In this document: positions 16,627 through 25,047 of the stretch, in pieces
Position numbering within the stretch: the stretch's first letter is position 1
Layout of the letters: each line of letters begins with the position of its first letter
Source of the DNA: a virus
Length of the DNA stretch: 31,322 bases
Reading direction: 5' to 3' (one strand)
IMG/VR virus record: IMGVR_UViG_3300042879_000029
Coordinates: 1-31,322 of that record
The notes under the pieces: model-generated
The model's input: only the letters and a program-made list of their open reading frames with translations
What the model was told of the DNA's origin: nothing
Database searches by the model: none
Made by a program: the position numbers and the translations under genes

Positions 16627-18002
16627 GTCGTCAATGCCTGAAGTTGGGCGTTAGTAAGACGGGTGTTGTAGTAGGCGATGCGGCGGATGTAGCCGTTGAG
16701 TCTTGACCCAAGAAAATAACCTGCGGCGCCAATAATGAGCCGATCTGGAGACGGAACGGTATACGTTGTATCAGTTGCAGCAGCGCCGCCATTTACGCTT
16801 GTTCCGTAATCGTTCAACTTGTATGCAACAGCGCGTTTAATTAACTGTTGCGCTGTAAAAGTGTAATTTCCAAGTCCGCCTGTTAATTGAGCGACACCAC
16901 CCGCGCTGCTCAATGGGCGATCTATAGCAGGCGTAGTACTTGCCATAATAATTGTTTCGCTTGATGTTCCATTATCAAGGCTATACGCACATTGGTTGGA
17001 CACACCAGTTGTGGAGTAAACATATTCCGCAACAATCGTTCCCTGACTTGCGTTGTACCACGACGAGAAATTTGTCCCCGTCATGCTCGCCACATCTGCG
17101 TTGCGAGTCAGAGCGGTGGTGGTGGTCGGGATGTAGGACGTTGCAAAGGCACCGGCTTCTAGTTGGGCGCCCCAGATAAAGATGCCCTTGCTTGCATCAC
17201 CAGTCGTTGAGGATGAATCGCCTACGGCGTAAATAAGACGCAAAGCCGTTTCAGTTGAAGTGGTAAAAGTCAAAGCGACTCGATACCAGCCATTGCCAAC
17301 ATTTGTAATGACTACGCTCGCATTGGTAAAAGTTCCAGCAGCAGCCGCCGCTGTTAAAACCGTTCCGTCAGTCAATAAGGCAGTTACAGCAGCATTGTTT
17401 GCCGATGTCGCATCATCTCTTGCAAAAAGACGAACAGCATTAAATTCACCGGCTTTTGCAAAAAGGCTAAAAGTATAAGTGGTCGCTGTCGCAGCCTTTG
17501 TGATGTCTTGCCGCACAAATGCGGAAACTGCCGACGGGCTAACAGTTATCCCAGAACCTGCCACTAACTTATCGGCTGTTGCTGATCCACTTGGCGCAGT
17601 CGTTGCGTTGGTGCTAACCGTTGCGCCGGTTGCTGCCCAAGTTGTACTGAAATCTTCCGACTGCAAAAGACTATTCGTCCTCGCCTCCTCAATCAGTAAT
17701 CCTCTTGCCGCCAGCGTAGAGGGGTTGTAGGTAAAACGAGCAGCGCCAGAAGCAGCCGTTGTCAACACACCGGACGAATTGAAATACGTCGCGGTAGAGG
17801 CGCGAGTGAAGGTAATGCGCGAATCAAGCGAGGTGGAGTATTGGAAGTCCAGCCACAAGGTCGGCATCAAGCCTTCAAGCAAGATAAGTCCGCCGTCCTC
17901 GAGCAAAACGTTAAACCCATTTTCTAATTCAACGTTTTCGGCACGACTATCCGGTGTGCCGCCTTGTAATCTTAGTCGTAGAAATACAACAATGTTACGC
18001 AT
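16623..18002 (-). CDS. Tail fiber/spike with head-spike-type and lectin-like domains
   Basis: A 459-residue protein. After about 45 residues of variable start, residues 50-120 carry the widespread phage spike signature SRITFTRASTATYFNSSGVL followed by GLLIEEARTNSLLQSEDF, which marks a phage head-spike or fiber domain. Residues about 120-280 look like a carbohydrate-binding beta sandwich (TYTFSLFAKAGEFNAVRLF, WYRVALTFTT). The last 160 residues, ending RLNGYIRRIAYYNTRLTNAQLQ, fit a concanavalin/LamG-type lectin fold. This is a candidate receptor-binding protein. A start at Met46 (MPTLWLDFQYS) is a possible alternative because the domain signature begins right after it. Overlaps the next gene by 4 bases. 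Confidence 0.8.
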   Translation of the reverse strand: MRNIVVFLRLRLQGGTPDSRAENVELENGFNVLLEDGGLILLEGLMPTLWLDFQYSTSLDSRITFTRASTATYFNSSGVLTTAASGAARFTYNPSTLAARGLLIEEARTNSLLQSEDFSTTWAATGATVSTNATTAPSGSATADKLVAGSGITVSPSAVSAFVRQDITKAATATTYTFSLFAKAGEFNAVRLFARDDATSANNAAVTALLTDGTVLTAAAAAGTFTNASVVITNVGNGWYRVALTFTTSTETALRLIYAVGDSSSTTGDASKGIFIWGAQLEAGAFATSYIPTTTTALTRNADVASMTGTNFSSWYNASQGTIVAEYVYSTTGVSNQCAYSLDNGTSSETIIMASTTPAIDRPLSSAGGVAQLTGGLGNYTFTAQQLIKRAVAYKLNDYGTSVNGGAAATDTTYTVPSPDRLIIGAAGYFLGSRLNGYIRRIAYYNTRLTNAQLQALTT

Positions 18003-18006
18003 TTAA

Positions 18007-18360
18007 CTATCCACGAAGACTCATGGTGACATCTACTGCATCGCCCGTACCGCCGCTAATAGCCGGACGGATGTAAACACCAGCAGTGGTGAATTCAAAG
18101 TACGCCGCTGACGTTGTACTAATCGTATTACCAAGCAAGTCTTTCATATCGAAGTACGTAGAGTTGTCATTCGATACCTGCAACTTTACAGTAGCCCCGC
18201 CAAACGTACCAGTAAATTGAACTGATCCAGCGACAGCAGCCTGTCCGGGAATACCTAACTGAACCACCGTATCACCGGTAGCTAGATCGGCCCAGATACT
18301 ACGCATGATGGTCTGCCCTTGGGCAAAGACCGGTGAAAAATCAGGAGAGACAGTAGCCAT
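18007..18360 (-). CDS. Small beta-rich virion protein
   Basis: A 117-residue protein between the tailspike and the next fiber. The pattern QLGIPGQAAVAGSVQFTGTF, VKLQVSNDNSTYFDMKD and YFEFTTAGVYIRPAISGGTG is a single beta-sandwich of a type found as a stand-alone virion protein and as a domain in tail proteins. No signal peptide or membrane segment. Start at 18360 has AGAGGA ten bases upstream. It might decorate the tail or be a fiber accessory domain; function unknown. Confidence 0.7.
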   Translation of the reverse strand: MATVSPDFSPVFAQGQTIMRSIWADLATGDTVVQLGIPGQAAVAGSVQFTGTFGGATVKLQVSNDNSTYFDMKDLLGNTISTTSAAYFEFTTAGVYIRPAISGGTGDAVDVTMSLRG

Positions 18361-18376
18361 TTTTAAATTCCTCTAA

Positions 18377-21094
18377 TTAAGCGCCGTTGTTAGACCGGGC
18401 AATCTCAAGCCATAAACTCAAAGCACTATCGTAAATCAGCGTGATTGTGTCGTACTGATTATCAAGCACCATATCCGCGCCGGAAGTTTTGATATTACCG
18501 GTGGATTTGACAGTGATCGTCACTGAGTCACTGGCCGCTCGAAGCACCAGCATCTGTCCATCAACAGCCGCTGTAATGTCAGTCAGGTCATCAGCCAATC
18601 CGCCTTCGCCAGCAACCAAGTGGTAGTTGCGCTGCGCCGTGATAGCACCAGAAGCAATTGTCAAAGTTGAACTGATCCAACCAATCGCGCCAACAAAGAA
18701 CGAGGGAGCCGTACCAGCAGCGACAAAATTGTAGCGATTGGCTGCAGTTGGAATATTCGACCAGAAACCGTAGTTGCTAGTTGCTCCGACTAAACTTGAA
18801 TCAACAGCAAAACCGTATTGCGAAGTTGGAGCCGTGCGGCTTCCACCTGTGACAGTGCCTTGAACAGCGTAATAGTGAATGTATGAACCGAGCGTAAACG
18901 CCGCGTTTTCTGTTCCCGCACCAGAACGGTAAGCCATGTAGTCGGTCGTTGTGCTAGGAATCGTTCCAGAGTTAATAAACGAATACGACGCGCCCGTACT
19001 GGATGGCAACGTACCGTTAATAATTAACTTGGTATACGCAGGTATGCTAGTTCCTAACTGTGTTTGTCCATCAACAACTAACTTACCTGTGACTGTCTTG
19101 GTAGTACCAGACGTAGTACCGAACAGCGTCTCACTCCAAGTCGTACCACCATTCACTGAGTAGAAAACATTCTCTACTAAGTTTGTAGACGCATCGGTTA
19201 CCGTAACGCGAACATTACGGTTGGTTGCCGTAATAGGCGCATCGCCGGGTCCGCCTAAAACTTCGATAAAAGCATAGCGACCCACTCCCCAAGACGGCGC
19301 ATTAGTCGCCGTAACAGAGTCGGTGAGGACGGTGAACTTGCATCCGGGGACGAGGTTGTTGAAGTTAAAGACGGCGTTGAGGAAGAGGTCACGAAAGTTG
19401 GCATTGTCTCGTACAAGAAATGCCTTCACCTCCCCAACCTGATTGCCGCTTAGGTTGTGGAACAGGCGGCTGTCGGTTGGCGTTAAAGTGCTTTTAAGAT
19501 CGGTAACCTCGTATTCAAGTTTTGCGGCAAGCGACCCAGTGGTATACGCGGTATAACCAATACCAGTGCAGTTCATCGGGCCAGACACGTTGCTGACGAC
19601 CATCTTAGTGCCAGCGGTCTTACCGTTAATTACCTCCATGTCGGTTTCGAGGATTGCGCGGGTAAACGCCGTAGTTGTCAACGTGCCAAACGGCTCAACA
19701 ACTAACCCGTCAATAACGGTTTCTGAGAAAGCCGAAGTAGATTCTTGAACCAGAATTGCAAAGCCCGGCATATCCACTTCGGTCTTGAGCGAGCCGCCCA
19801 TGCACTTGCCCAACTGCGGCAAGTTAGATACCCGCTGCTGGAACGCAACAGGACGGTGGCTGGTGCCCAGCGGGCTGACCGTGCTGTTCTTTTTGTACTC
19901 AAACGTCGGCTCGATGATCAGACCATTGCCAGACTGAAAGTCCACATCATGGCTATTGATGATCGAAACGTGAAGCTGACGCTTGAACGTCGGTCCAATA
20001 AGAGTTGTGTCAGAGCATTGCGATTTGACGCTGCGGCCTTGGCAGTCCACAAACGTGCCGCCCTGAATCGTGGCTTTACCCAGCGTTTGCACGGCAGGCG
20101 AGGCAGCGTTGTTTACGCCGAAAATCTTGATACCGTCAGCGTCAACGCCGTTGGTGCCGTTCGGGCAGAGGATGTTAATGATGACTGGATCGCAGATATA
20201 GCACTCGCCAGCCAGCGAGGTAACAGTAATACCAGAACACGCACCGCCAGAGGTATTAGTGCGAGCCACGTTTTCGACACGCGGCGAGTTCATAAAGATT
20301 TGCTCAAACCGACCATTGACAATAATGCCGCCATTTTCGTAAGTAGCAGCAGCGTCATTGGCAGTACAGTCATTCACCGTCACAGCAGCAGAGAAAGTCA
20401 CTGCGCCATAAAGCGTGGACGATGCGCTGTAGATTTCGATACCGGTTGCAGCTTTATTATTACAGTTGATTGCCAGCGGGCCACCTGTAATTGAGGCGCT
20501 CGTGATATCAGTTGAACCAAAGAACAAAACCTGTCGGAATGCAGTTGCCGATCCAGACACTTGAATTGTCACTGGACCATCGCAGTAGATGTGCAGTGAC
20601 CCGGATGCTACGGTCGAGTTAAGACCGATATACCCAGAAATAAGGTACGTGCCTTCCAACACAACCGTTTTGCCAAGAGGCGTTGCGTAGGCAAACGTAT
20701 TTCGAAGTGCCGTAGTATCGTCAGTGACTCCGTTACCAACAGCACCGAAGGCTCGCGGAGTTACCCATTCAGCATTTAGGTTAATTCTGTCGTCAATTGC
20801 GTCGATAACGGACTGAGCAGTAACTCGCGCTTCTACCAAGCTACCGGCAGGAAAACTAGCAGGGTTAGTTCCTTCTTGCCCACGGGTAATTGTAAGAGCA
20901 TCCCCGCTCCTAGCAGTACACTTAACAACTTCATACGCTCCACCGGTGGTGGATATGGTCGCGTAGAAATACTCACCAGACCCAACGTTTGGAAAGTTAG
21001 CACCAGTACCGGTGGTTAAAATGATAGAGGTAGCTGTGTCCGTAACTGCCGAACTCAGATACCCATAAGCATTATTTTTAAGAAGTACAGTCAT
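18377..21094 (-). CDS. Tailspike with pectate-lyase-type beta-helix
   Basis: A 905-residue receptor-binding spike. Residues 1-105 form the anchor shared with the upstream 163-aa protein. Residues 109-150 hold the beta-helix entry signature EWVTPRAFGAVGNGVTDDT, as in Pectate_lyase_3 tailspikes, followed by a beta-helix of roughly 400 residues rich in Gly, Asn, Thr and Ile. From about 560 onward come smaller beta domains, and the end (DGQMLVLRAASDSVTITVKS, then NQYDTITLIYDSALSLWLEI) is a compact beta domain likely used for trimerization. Such spikes bind and often cleave surface polysaccharide. Catalytic residues cannot be picked by eye, so binding alone is possible. Confidence 0.85.
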   Translation of the reverse strand: MTVLLKNNAYGYLSSAVTDTATSIILTTGTGANFPNVGSGEYFYATISTTGGAYEVVKCTARSGDALTITRGQEGTNPASFPAGSLVEARVTAQSVIDAIDDRINLNAEWVTPRAFGAVGNGVTDDTTALRNTFAYATPLGKTVVLEGTYLISGYIGLNSTVASGSLHIYCDGPVTIQVSGSATAFRQVLFFGSTDITSASITGGPLAINCNNKAATGIEIYSASSTLYGAVTFSAAVTVNDCTANDAAATYENGGIIVNGRFEQIFMNSPRVENVARTNTSGGACSGITVTSLAGECYICDPVIINILCPNGTNGVDADGIKIFGVNNAASPAVQTLGKATIQGGTFVDCQGRSVKSQCSDTTLIGPTFKRQLHVSIINSHDVDFQSGNGLIIEPTFEYKKNSTVSPLGTSHRPVAFQQRVSNLPQLGKCMGGSLKTEVDMPGFAILVQESTSAFSETVIDGLVVEPFGTLTTTAFTRAILETDMEVINGKTAGTKMVVSNVSGPMNCTGIGYTAYTTGSLAAKLEYEVTDLKSTLTPTDSRLFHNLSGNQVGEVKAFLVRDNANFRDLFLNAVFNFNNLVPGCKFTVLTDSVTATNAPSWGVGRYAFIEVLGGPGDAPITATNRNVRVTVTDASTNLVENVFYSVNGGTTWSETLFGTTSGTTKTVTGKLVVDGQTQLGTSIPAYTKLIINGTLPSSTGASYSFINSGTIPSTTTDYMAYRSGAGTENAAFTLGSYIHYYAVQGTVTGGSRTAPTSQYGFAVDSSLVGATSNYGFWSNIPTAANRYNFVAAGTAPSFFVGAIGWISSTLTIASGAITAQRNYHLVAGEGGLADDLTDITAAVDGQMLVLRAASDSVTITVKSTGNIKTSGADMVLDNQYDTITLIYDSALSLWLEIARSNNGA

Positions 21095-21106
21095 GTTTAA
21101 GTACCT

Positions 21107-21598
21107 TTACGGACCGGCATTACGCCAAGAGCCGCCGCTATAAAAATACAATCTGTTATTAGTCGTATCGACCACCATTGCTGCTTTACTACCATAAGAA
21201 GCCGGAGTACCCGTTGGTACACCAGCGCAAGTGGGAACGTATAAGAACCCTTCTGTTGCATTGGTAGCTAACGCTGTAGATAACCCAACATTGGCAGTAA
21301 TAGAATCAATAACTGACTGCGCAGTTACACGAAGTTCAACGCGTGAATTAGCGGCTGCTTCCTGAGCAACCGTGCTTTCTTGCGCACGGACAACAGTCAA
21401 AGTGTCACCATTTCTACCTGTGCATTTGACGATCTCAGGTGCTGAACTTCCACTAACAATCGTTAGATAGTAGTAATCACCGGATGCCAAAGCCGGAAAG
21501 TTAGCTCCCGTTCCAGACTTCAACAGAAGCGAAACGGTGGTCGTGTCTATCGCAGCAGCTAACGTAGCAACTACGTTGTTCTTAAGGACTACGCCCAT
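21107..21598 (-). CDS. Short tail-fiber/anchor protein paralogous to tailspike N-terminus
   Basis: A 163-residue protein whose first about 105 residues align with the start of the next gene product: LLKSGTGANFP versus LTTGTGANFP, EIVKCTGRNGDTLTVVRAQE versus EVVKCTARSGDALTITRGQE, and RVTAQSVIDSI versus RVTAQSVIDAI. In the tailspike this region would be the virion anchor. The last 60 residues are a small beta unit (PASYGSKAAMVVDTTNNRLYFYSGGSW), a pattern common at the end of phage fibers. It may be a capping subunit, or an adaptor onto which other fibers dock. Start has TTGGAG eight bases upstream. Confidence 0.78.
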   Translation of the reverse strand: MGVVLKNNVVATLAAAIDTTTVSLLLKSGTGANFPALASGDYYYLTIVSGSSAPEIVKCTGRNGDTLTVVRAQESTVAQEAAANSRVELRVTAQSVIDSITANVGLSTALATNATEGFLYVPTCAGVPTGTPASYGSKAAMVVDTTNNRLYFYSGGSWRNAGP

Positions 21599-21600
21599 GT

Positions 21601-22374
21601 TTAGACTCCAAACCGCTGCATATGCGCTGTCATAACACCACGGACATTTCCGAGGTTGGCTCGCGCGCGGCGTTCAGAAAGTTGAAAGATAAACTGCTTG
21701 GCGTGATACGCGGCAAGCTCACGGTCAGACCAGTTAGTGTTCGGCAACACAAGCAAATGCTGCAATGCGTTGTGTGTAATCACATCTTCGAGTTCGTCGA
21801 AGATAACCTCATCCATACCAGTCGAACTGCGCTTAGGCTTCAACGCGTAGAACATACGCATCGTGTACGCCTTAGTCTGATCCGGCAACGGCAGGATGAT
21901 GTACTTGTCCGGTGTCAGTTGGCATATCGCACGCGGGTCAGTGGCACGCTCGACGGCTGAATCAGGAAGCGGGCCGGTTCCATTCCCGTTGTACTGAGAG
22001 TTGTTGTACTGGTTGGAGTTGAACGAATTCGACTGCGAATTCAACCAGACGACGTTGGGATCAACACCACTATAAAGATCAGCCCAGTACGGAAACTGGT
22101 ATAACGCCTGTTCTAACGTCAGTTTCTGCAACGGTGAGTCGTTGACGATGGCATCGAATACAACATGCACATCAGTATTAGTAGGCTTATTGTACAAGTA
22201 TTCGTACACGCCGGGCAGCAAGTCATACTTAGGCTGAACCCAACGCCACGCGAGACTGCGCTCGCACGCGCGAATAGCCGCATCTCGAATGTACTGAATC
22301 ATGGTCGGCTGCGGGCAGCCGGGTACACTCGGGCTGATTTTAGACACTAGCGATGCAAACGTACGGTCAGCCAT
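21601..22374 (-). CDS. Second head-tail connector / tail tubular A-like protein
   Basis: A 257-residue protein directly after the adaptor (one-base overlap). The opening FASLVSKISPSVPGCPQPTMIQYIRDAAIRACERS is a helical connector start, and CQLTPDKYIILPLPDQTKAYTMRMFYALKP resembles the beta region of tail-tubular or gatekeeper proteins. Residues about 115-135 are Asn/Gln/Ser-rich, a loop likely exposed on the tail. The end (DRELAAYHAKQFIFQLSERRARANLG) is helical. I assign it as the ring below the adaptor; T7 gp11-like is the nearest concept, without a clear motif proof. Confidence 0.72.
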   Translation of the reverse strand: MADRTFASLVSKISPSVPGCPQPTMIQYIRDAAIRACERSLAWRWVQPKYDLLPGVYEYLYNKPTNTDVHVVFDAIVNDSPLQKLTLEQALYQFPYWADLYSGVDPNVVWLNSQSNSFNSNQYNNSQYNGNGTGPLPDSAVERATDPRAICQLTPDKYIILPLPDQTKAYTMRMFYALKPKRSSTGMDEVIFDELEDVITHNALQHLLVLPNTNWSDRELAAYHAKQFIFQLSERRARANLGNVRGVMTAHMQRFGV

Positions 22375-23018
22375 TAGACCACCTGCCTCGGATCAAGTCC
22401 GCCTTCTTCAGTGTCAGTGATCTGCCGTGACTGCAGTCCTACGCCAAGCGTCTGAGTGAACGAGTCGTAGAACAACTTCGCCCGCCCAGAGTTGACATGC
22501 TCGTTATCGACCGACTCAGCCAAGTACACCGTGCCGTCCACGACTGTAGACAAGTACGCATCTGGAAGAAGCGCAATCGTCTGGTTGATCGTGTATGTCG
22601 GCGGAGACTGAATGTACTCTGCAACCAGTTGCGTGCCGCTAGTCGGGCGAGGGTACAAGAAGAACCTGTTAGGATTTCTGACATGCCTGACGTAGTTGAC
22701 CGGAGTTCCAGCCGTTTCGCTTACCCATCCGGGGGTGGATTGATCCAAGGTATCCCTAGACACCTCAGTGATGGCATTACCATTCACTACTTGGAAAATC
22801 TCCACCAGTCGGACGGAATCTGACGGGCAACTCTGAACAACTACGTTAGGCGTAGTCGAAATATTCGTAATAAGTGAGAAAAGGTCAGGACGTAATACAG
22901 CCATGCGCTTAAGGGTTTCATTAACAAACCCAAGCAACACGGTGTCGCTATAGCGCAACGGGGCCGACTCGTCTTGAATCAGCCTTCTAACTTCCGTGAT
23001 TACGTCCTGCGGAGTCAT
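22374..23018 (-). CDS. Head-tail connector / adaptor protein
   Basis: A 214-residue protein. It opens with MTPQDVITEVRRLIQDE, then YSDTVLLGFVNETLKRMAVLRPDLF, a helical start common to phage adaptor proteins that dock under the portal. The middle (LVEIFQVVNG, then WVSETAGTPVNYVRHVRNPNRFFLYP) carries the WxxxxGxPxxYxxD/N-type beta region of the same group. The C-terminus is helical and may insert into the portal. Coupled to both neighbours by TAATG overlaps, which argues that the small protein, this adaptor and the next connector are made together. Confidence 0.78.
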   Translation of the reverse strand: MTPQDVITEVRRLIQDESAPLRYSDTVLLGFVNETLKRMAVLRPDLFSLITNISTTPNVVVQSCPSDSVRLVEIFQVVNGNAITEVSRDTLDQSTPGWVSETAGTPVNYVRHVRNPNRFFLYPRPTSGTQLVAEYIQSPPTYTINQTIALLPDAYLSTVVDGTVYLAESVDNEHVNSGRAKLFYDSFTQTLGVGLQSRQITDTEEGGLDPRQVV

Positions 23019-23278
23019 TACGGTAAGCGCCTCGACGCGTCAGCCGCCAACTCAGGCGGAGTATATGTCGGAGGCTCAGGAATGTCATCAGTTGAAAAGT
23101 CAAGCCCACCTTTCTTCTTACGACCACGCTTAGCCTTCTCAACCACCTCGGGTTTGGCAAAACGCTCTGGGAACGCTTCTTCCTCCGTCACTTCCTCACA
23201 AAGCGAGTTAGCGGCAAGGATTGGGTCCCAGTGATAGATAAACCCATCGTTCCTATTTCGAAGATACCGATTGGCCAT
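23018..23278 (-). CDS. Small hypothetical protein before connector genes
   Basis: An 86-residue protein, MANRYLRNRNDGFIYHWDPILA, then an acidic stretch (EEVTEEEAFPERFAKPE), a basic KRGRKKK patch at about residues 50-57, and a Pro-rich end. It starts one base after the previous stop, with AAGGG upstream, and its stop overlaps the next ATG (TAATG). The N-terminal aromatic segment resembles openings of other small phage proteins, but I cannot name a function. The RGRKKK cluster is compatible with nucleic acid or capsid contact. Confidence 0.7.
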   Translation of the reverse strand: MANRYLRNRNDGFIYHWDPILAANSLCEEVTEEEAFPERFAKPEVVEKAKRGRKKKGGLDFSTDDIPEPPTYTPPELAADASRRLP

Positions 23279-23461
23279 TTACTTACCCTTATTCATCTTC
23301 TTGAGCGTCATAGCAAGCCGCGCACGCTGTCCCATCTTACCGGGAGCTTTGGCAGCCTTAGCCAACTTACCAGCGGGAATGTTCTCGCCTTTCTTAACGC
23401 CCATCGCCTGACGCAGAGCGCCCGGCTTCTTGATCGCTTTTTGAATCCACTTCTCAGCCAT
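23279..23461 (-). CDS. Tiny basic helical protein (WIQKAIKKPGALR family)
   Basis: A 60-residue protein beginning MAEKWIQKAIKKPGALRQ, then KKGENIPAGKLAKAA and GQRARLAMTLKKM. Start at 23461 is supported by AGAGGAAG about six bases upstream, which lies in the stop region of the previous gene. Very similar short proteins are widespread in phage genomes. The composition (about a third Lys/Arg) and amphipathic helices fit nucleic acid or capsid-lining contact; no function is established to my knowledge. Confidence 0.75.
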   Translation of the reverse strand: MAEKWIQKAIKKPGALRQAMGVKKGENIPAGKLAKAAKAPGKMGQRARLAMTLKKMNKGK

Positions 23462-23463
23462 GA

Positions 23464-23697
23464 TTACTTCCTCTTTCCTGAAGGTGACACCGGCCAAGAC
23501 TGTCTTGCCGGACTGGTCTTCCTACTTGCCATCGACCGCTTCTCAGCGGATGTCATCCGACCAGCGGCTTTCGCTGGACGACAAGCGGGATAACTACGCT
23601 TGGACTTTTCAGAACCAGATCGACCGCACGGTTTACCCGTTTTGATATCGACCCATTTCTCTCCAAACCATTTACCTAGACCCCCCTTACTTGCCAC
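23464..23697 (-). CDS. Tiny basic protein (KWFGEKWVDIKTG family), GTG start
   Basis: A 77-residue, highly basic protein. The conserved opening GGLGKWFGEKWVDIKTGKPCGRS appears at once after a GTG at 23697, which I choose over an ORF reading from 23793 that would bury the start in the previous gene. CGRS and YPACRP carry two cysteines spaced as in a small zinc or disulfide knuckle. The rest (AAGRMTSAEKRSMASRKTS) is lysine/arginine-rich and probably disordered. The family is frequent in phage structural regions with no known role. It overlaps its upstream neighbour by 11 bases. Confidence 0.72.
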   Translation of the reverse strand: MASKGGLGKWFGEKWVDIKTGKPCGRSGSEKSKRSYPACRPAKAAGRMTSAEKRSMASRKTSPARQSWPVSPSGKRK

Positions 23698-23860
23698 GAC
23701 GCACCCTGTTATCTGCGCCAGACCAAGTGCCCCCTCGCTTCTTGTACTCTTTCGCTGCCCACGCATTTGCATATGCACTGGGATAAACATCAAACTTACT
23801 CTTGGCCGTGGACTTCACTCGTGACCAAAGAGCTTTATTGTTCGGCGTAGACTTAGCCAT
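23687..23860 (-). CDS. Tiny basic protein (KFDVYPSAYANAW family)
   Basis: A 57-residue protein. The true start is taken as ATG at 23860, giving MAKSTPNNKALWSRVKSTAK; a reading from 23926 would extend into the previous gene. The core KSKFDVYPSAYANAWAAKEYKKRGG is a recurring module of small phage and eukaryote-virus proteins. It forms a short helical domain of unknown function. It begins two bases after the previous stop and overlaps the next gene by 11 bases. Its own ribosome site is weak, so reinitiation from the upstream gene is likely. Confidence 0.75.
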   Translation of the reverse strand: MAKSTPNNKALWSRVKSTAKSKFDVYPSAYANAWAAKEYKKRGGTWSGADNRVRRGK

Positions 23861-23861
23861 A

Positions 23862-24116
23862 TCAGCAGTTCCACGCACGAAGCGATTTATTGATACGACT
23901 GTTCGGATCGTTAGCAGTCTTAGCACTCGTCAGTTTTTTCTTCATTCCTTTCATGCGCGCACAGAAGGAATCACGACGAGGACCGCCTTGAGGCTGCGGT
24001 GGTTTAAGTCCCGGCTTGCCGGGATTAGCCCGGTTGTATGAGGCACGCCCCTTGGCGTTAAGTCCGCCCTTTGGGTCTTTGCCTTCCTTACGTTGCCACG
24101 CTGGTGACTTAGCCAT
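23862..24116 (-). CDS. Small basic protein (SPAWQRKEGK family)
   Basis: An 84-residue, strongly basic protein starting MAKSPAWQRKEGKDPKGGLN and ending in SLRAWNC. The pattern of SPAWQRKEGKxPKGGLNxKGR, Pro-rich middle, RRDSFCARMKGM and a C-terminal basic-Trp-Cys end is one I recognise from many uncultured phages, where its function is unknown. Two cysteines (in SFCARM and at the end) may bind metal or cross-link. Its start overlaps the preceding stop by one base (TAATG). It is the first of four consecutive tiny Lys/Arg-rich genes, which suggests packaged DNA-binding or assembly proteins. Confidence 0.78.
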   Translation of the reverse strand: MAKSPAWQRKEGKDPKGGLNAKGRASYNRANPGKPGLKPPQPQGGPRRDSFCARMKGMKKKLTSAKTANDPNSRINKSLRAWNC

Positions 24117-25036
24117 TAGCCGATCCTATCAGTTATAAGAATTACAGACGGAACTGCAGGATATGCAGGAGGTCCAACTGCTGCTGCAACATGCTCAATA
24201 TCAACGTTTGCGCTTACAACCATCGTAACTACTTCAACGTATTGAGTAGCAGTAAATGATTCTATAATTGAAACTTGCAAGAGTGCATTACCACCGTCAG
24301 CAGATTTAGGTACGCTAGTAATAGAATTACTATCTGCAATATCGGTTCCATTTTTACGAAACCAGATATATGCATCGTGATTGGTACTATCTTTATTATC
24401 AAACTGCACGCTTACAGTAATTACGTATGTACCTGCAGTGTCGTATGTAATTTGAGAACTAGATGCTACAGTGACACCGGTATTAAATGCCGACGAATTG
24501 TTAAACGTCAGAGCAGTTGGTGTATTGGCAGCAGGAGTTTGATCCTGTGTTGAGTAAAACTGTCCGTATTTACGTCCAGTAATATCCGCAAATGGAACCG
24601 AAACACCAGAAAGCGAACCACCAGTCAGAGCAACCGCATTAGCATTCTGAGTAGCAATTGTGCCAAGGCCAAGATTTGTGCGGGCTGCCGCAGCAGTTGA
24701 CGCGCCAGTACCACCATCGGCAATAGGAAGGTCGGCACTCAGACCCGACAAGCCAACACCAGTGATAACACCACCAGTAATGTTGGCCTTAGAAAAATTG
24801 ACCGTACCAGTTCCATCCGGCGAAAGAACAATGTTCCCGTTGGTGTCGGTCGATGATATGGTATTACCATCGAGTTTGAGATTATCGACCGAAGCAGAAC
24901 CAGTACTGATCTTCAGCGCAGTTGCAACGCCAGTGCCACTGTATACCGTTTTCTCGGAAGCGGTCGGACCATCGTCAACGTGCAGCAGTTGATCGTAAGT
25001 GCTCGATACTGAACTGCCGGTAAGATTAGTAGGCAT
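24116..25036 (-). CDS. Fiber protein with C1q/TNF-like C-terminal domain
   Basis: A 306-residue protein. Residues 1-100 are repetitive beta-type (LSPDGTGTVNF). At 104-125 lies the widespread phage-fiber signature PIADGGTGASTAAAARTNLG, with NAVALTGGSLSG following. From about residue 160 to the end, the order DTAGTYVITVSVQF, DAYIWFRKNG and a final beta strand matches C1q/TNF-like jelly-roll domains, which form trimers. It is likely a trimeric fiber on the head or neck that contacts cell-surface glycans or proteins. Its place among head genes rather than in the tail module argues for a head or collar fiber. Start supported by GGAG eight bases upstream. Confidence 0.78.
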   Translation of the reverse strand: MPTNLTGSSVSSTYDQLLHVDDGPTASEKTVYSGTGVATALKISTGSASVDNLKLDGNTISSTDTNGNIVLSPDGTGTVNFSKANITGGVITGVGLSGLSADLPIADGGTGASTAAAARTNLGLGTIATQNANAVALTGGSLSGVSVPFADITGRKYGQFYSTQDQTPAANTPTALTFNNSSAFNTGVTVASSSQITYDTAGTYVITVSVQFDNKDSTNHDAYIWFRKNGTDIADSNSITSVPKSADGGNALLQVSIIESFTATQYVEVVTMVVSANVDIEHVAAAVGPPAYPAVPSVILITDRIG

Positions 25037-25047
25037 TCACGATCTCC

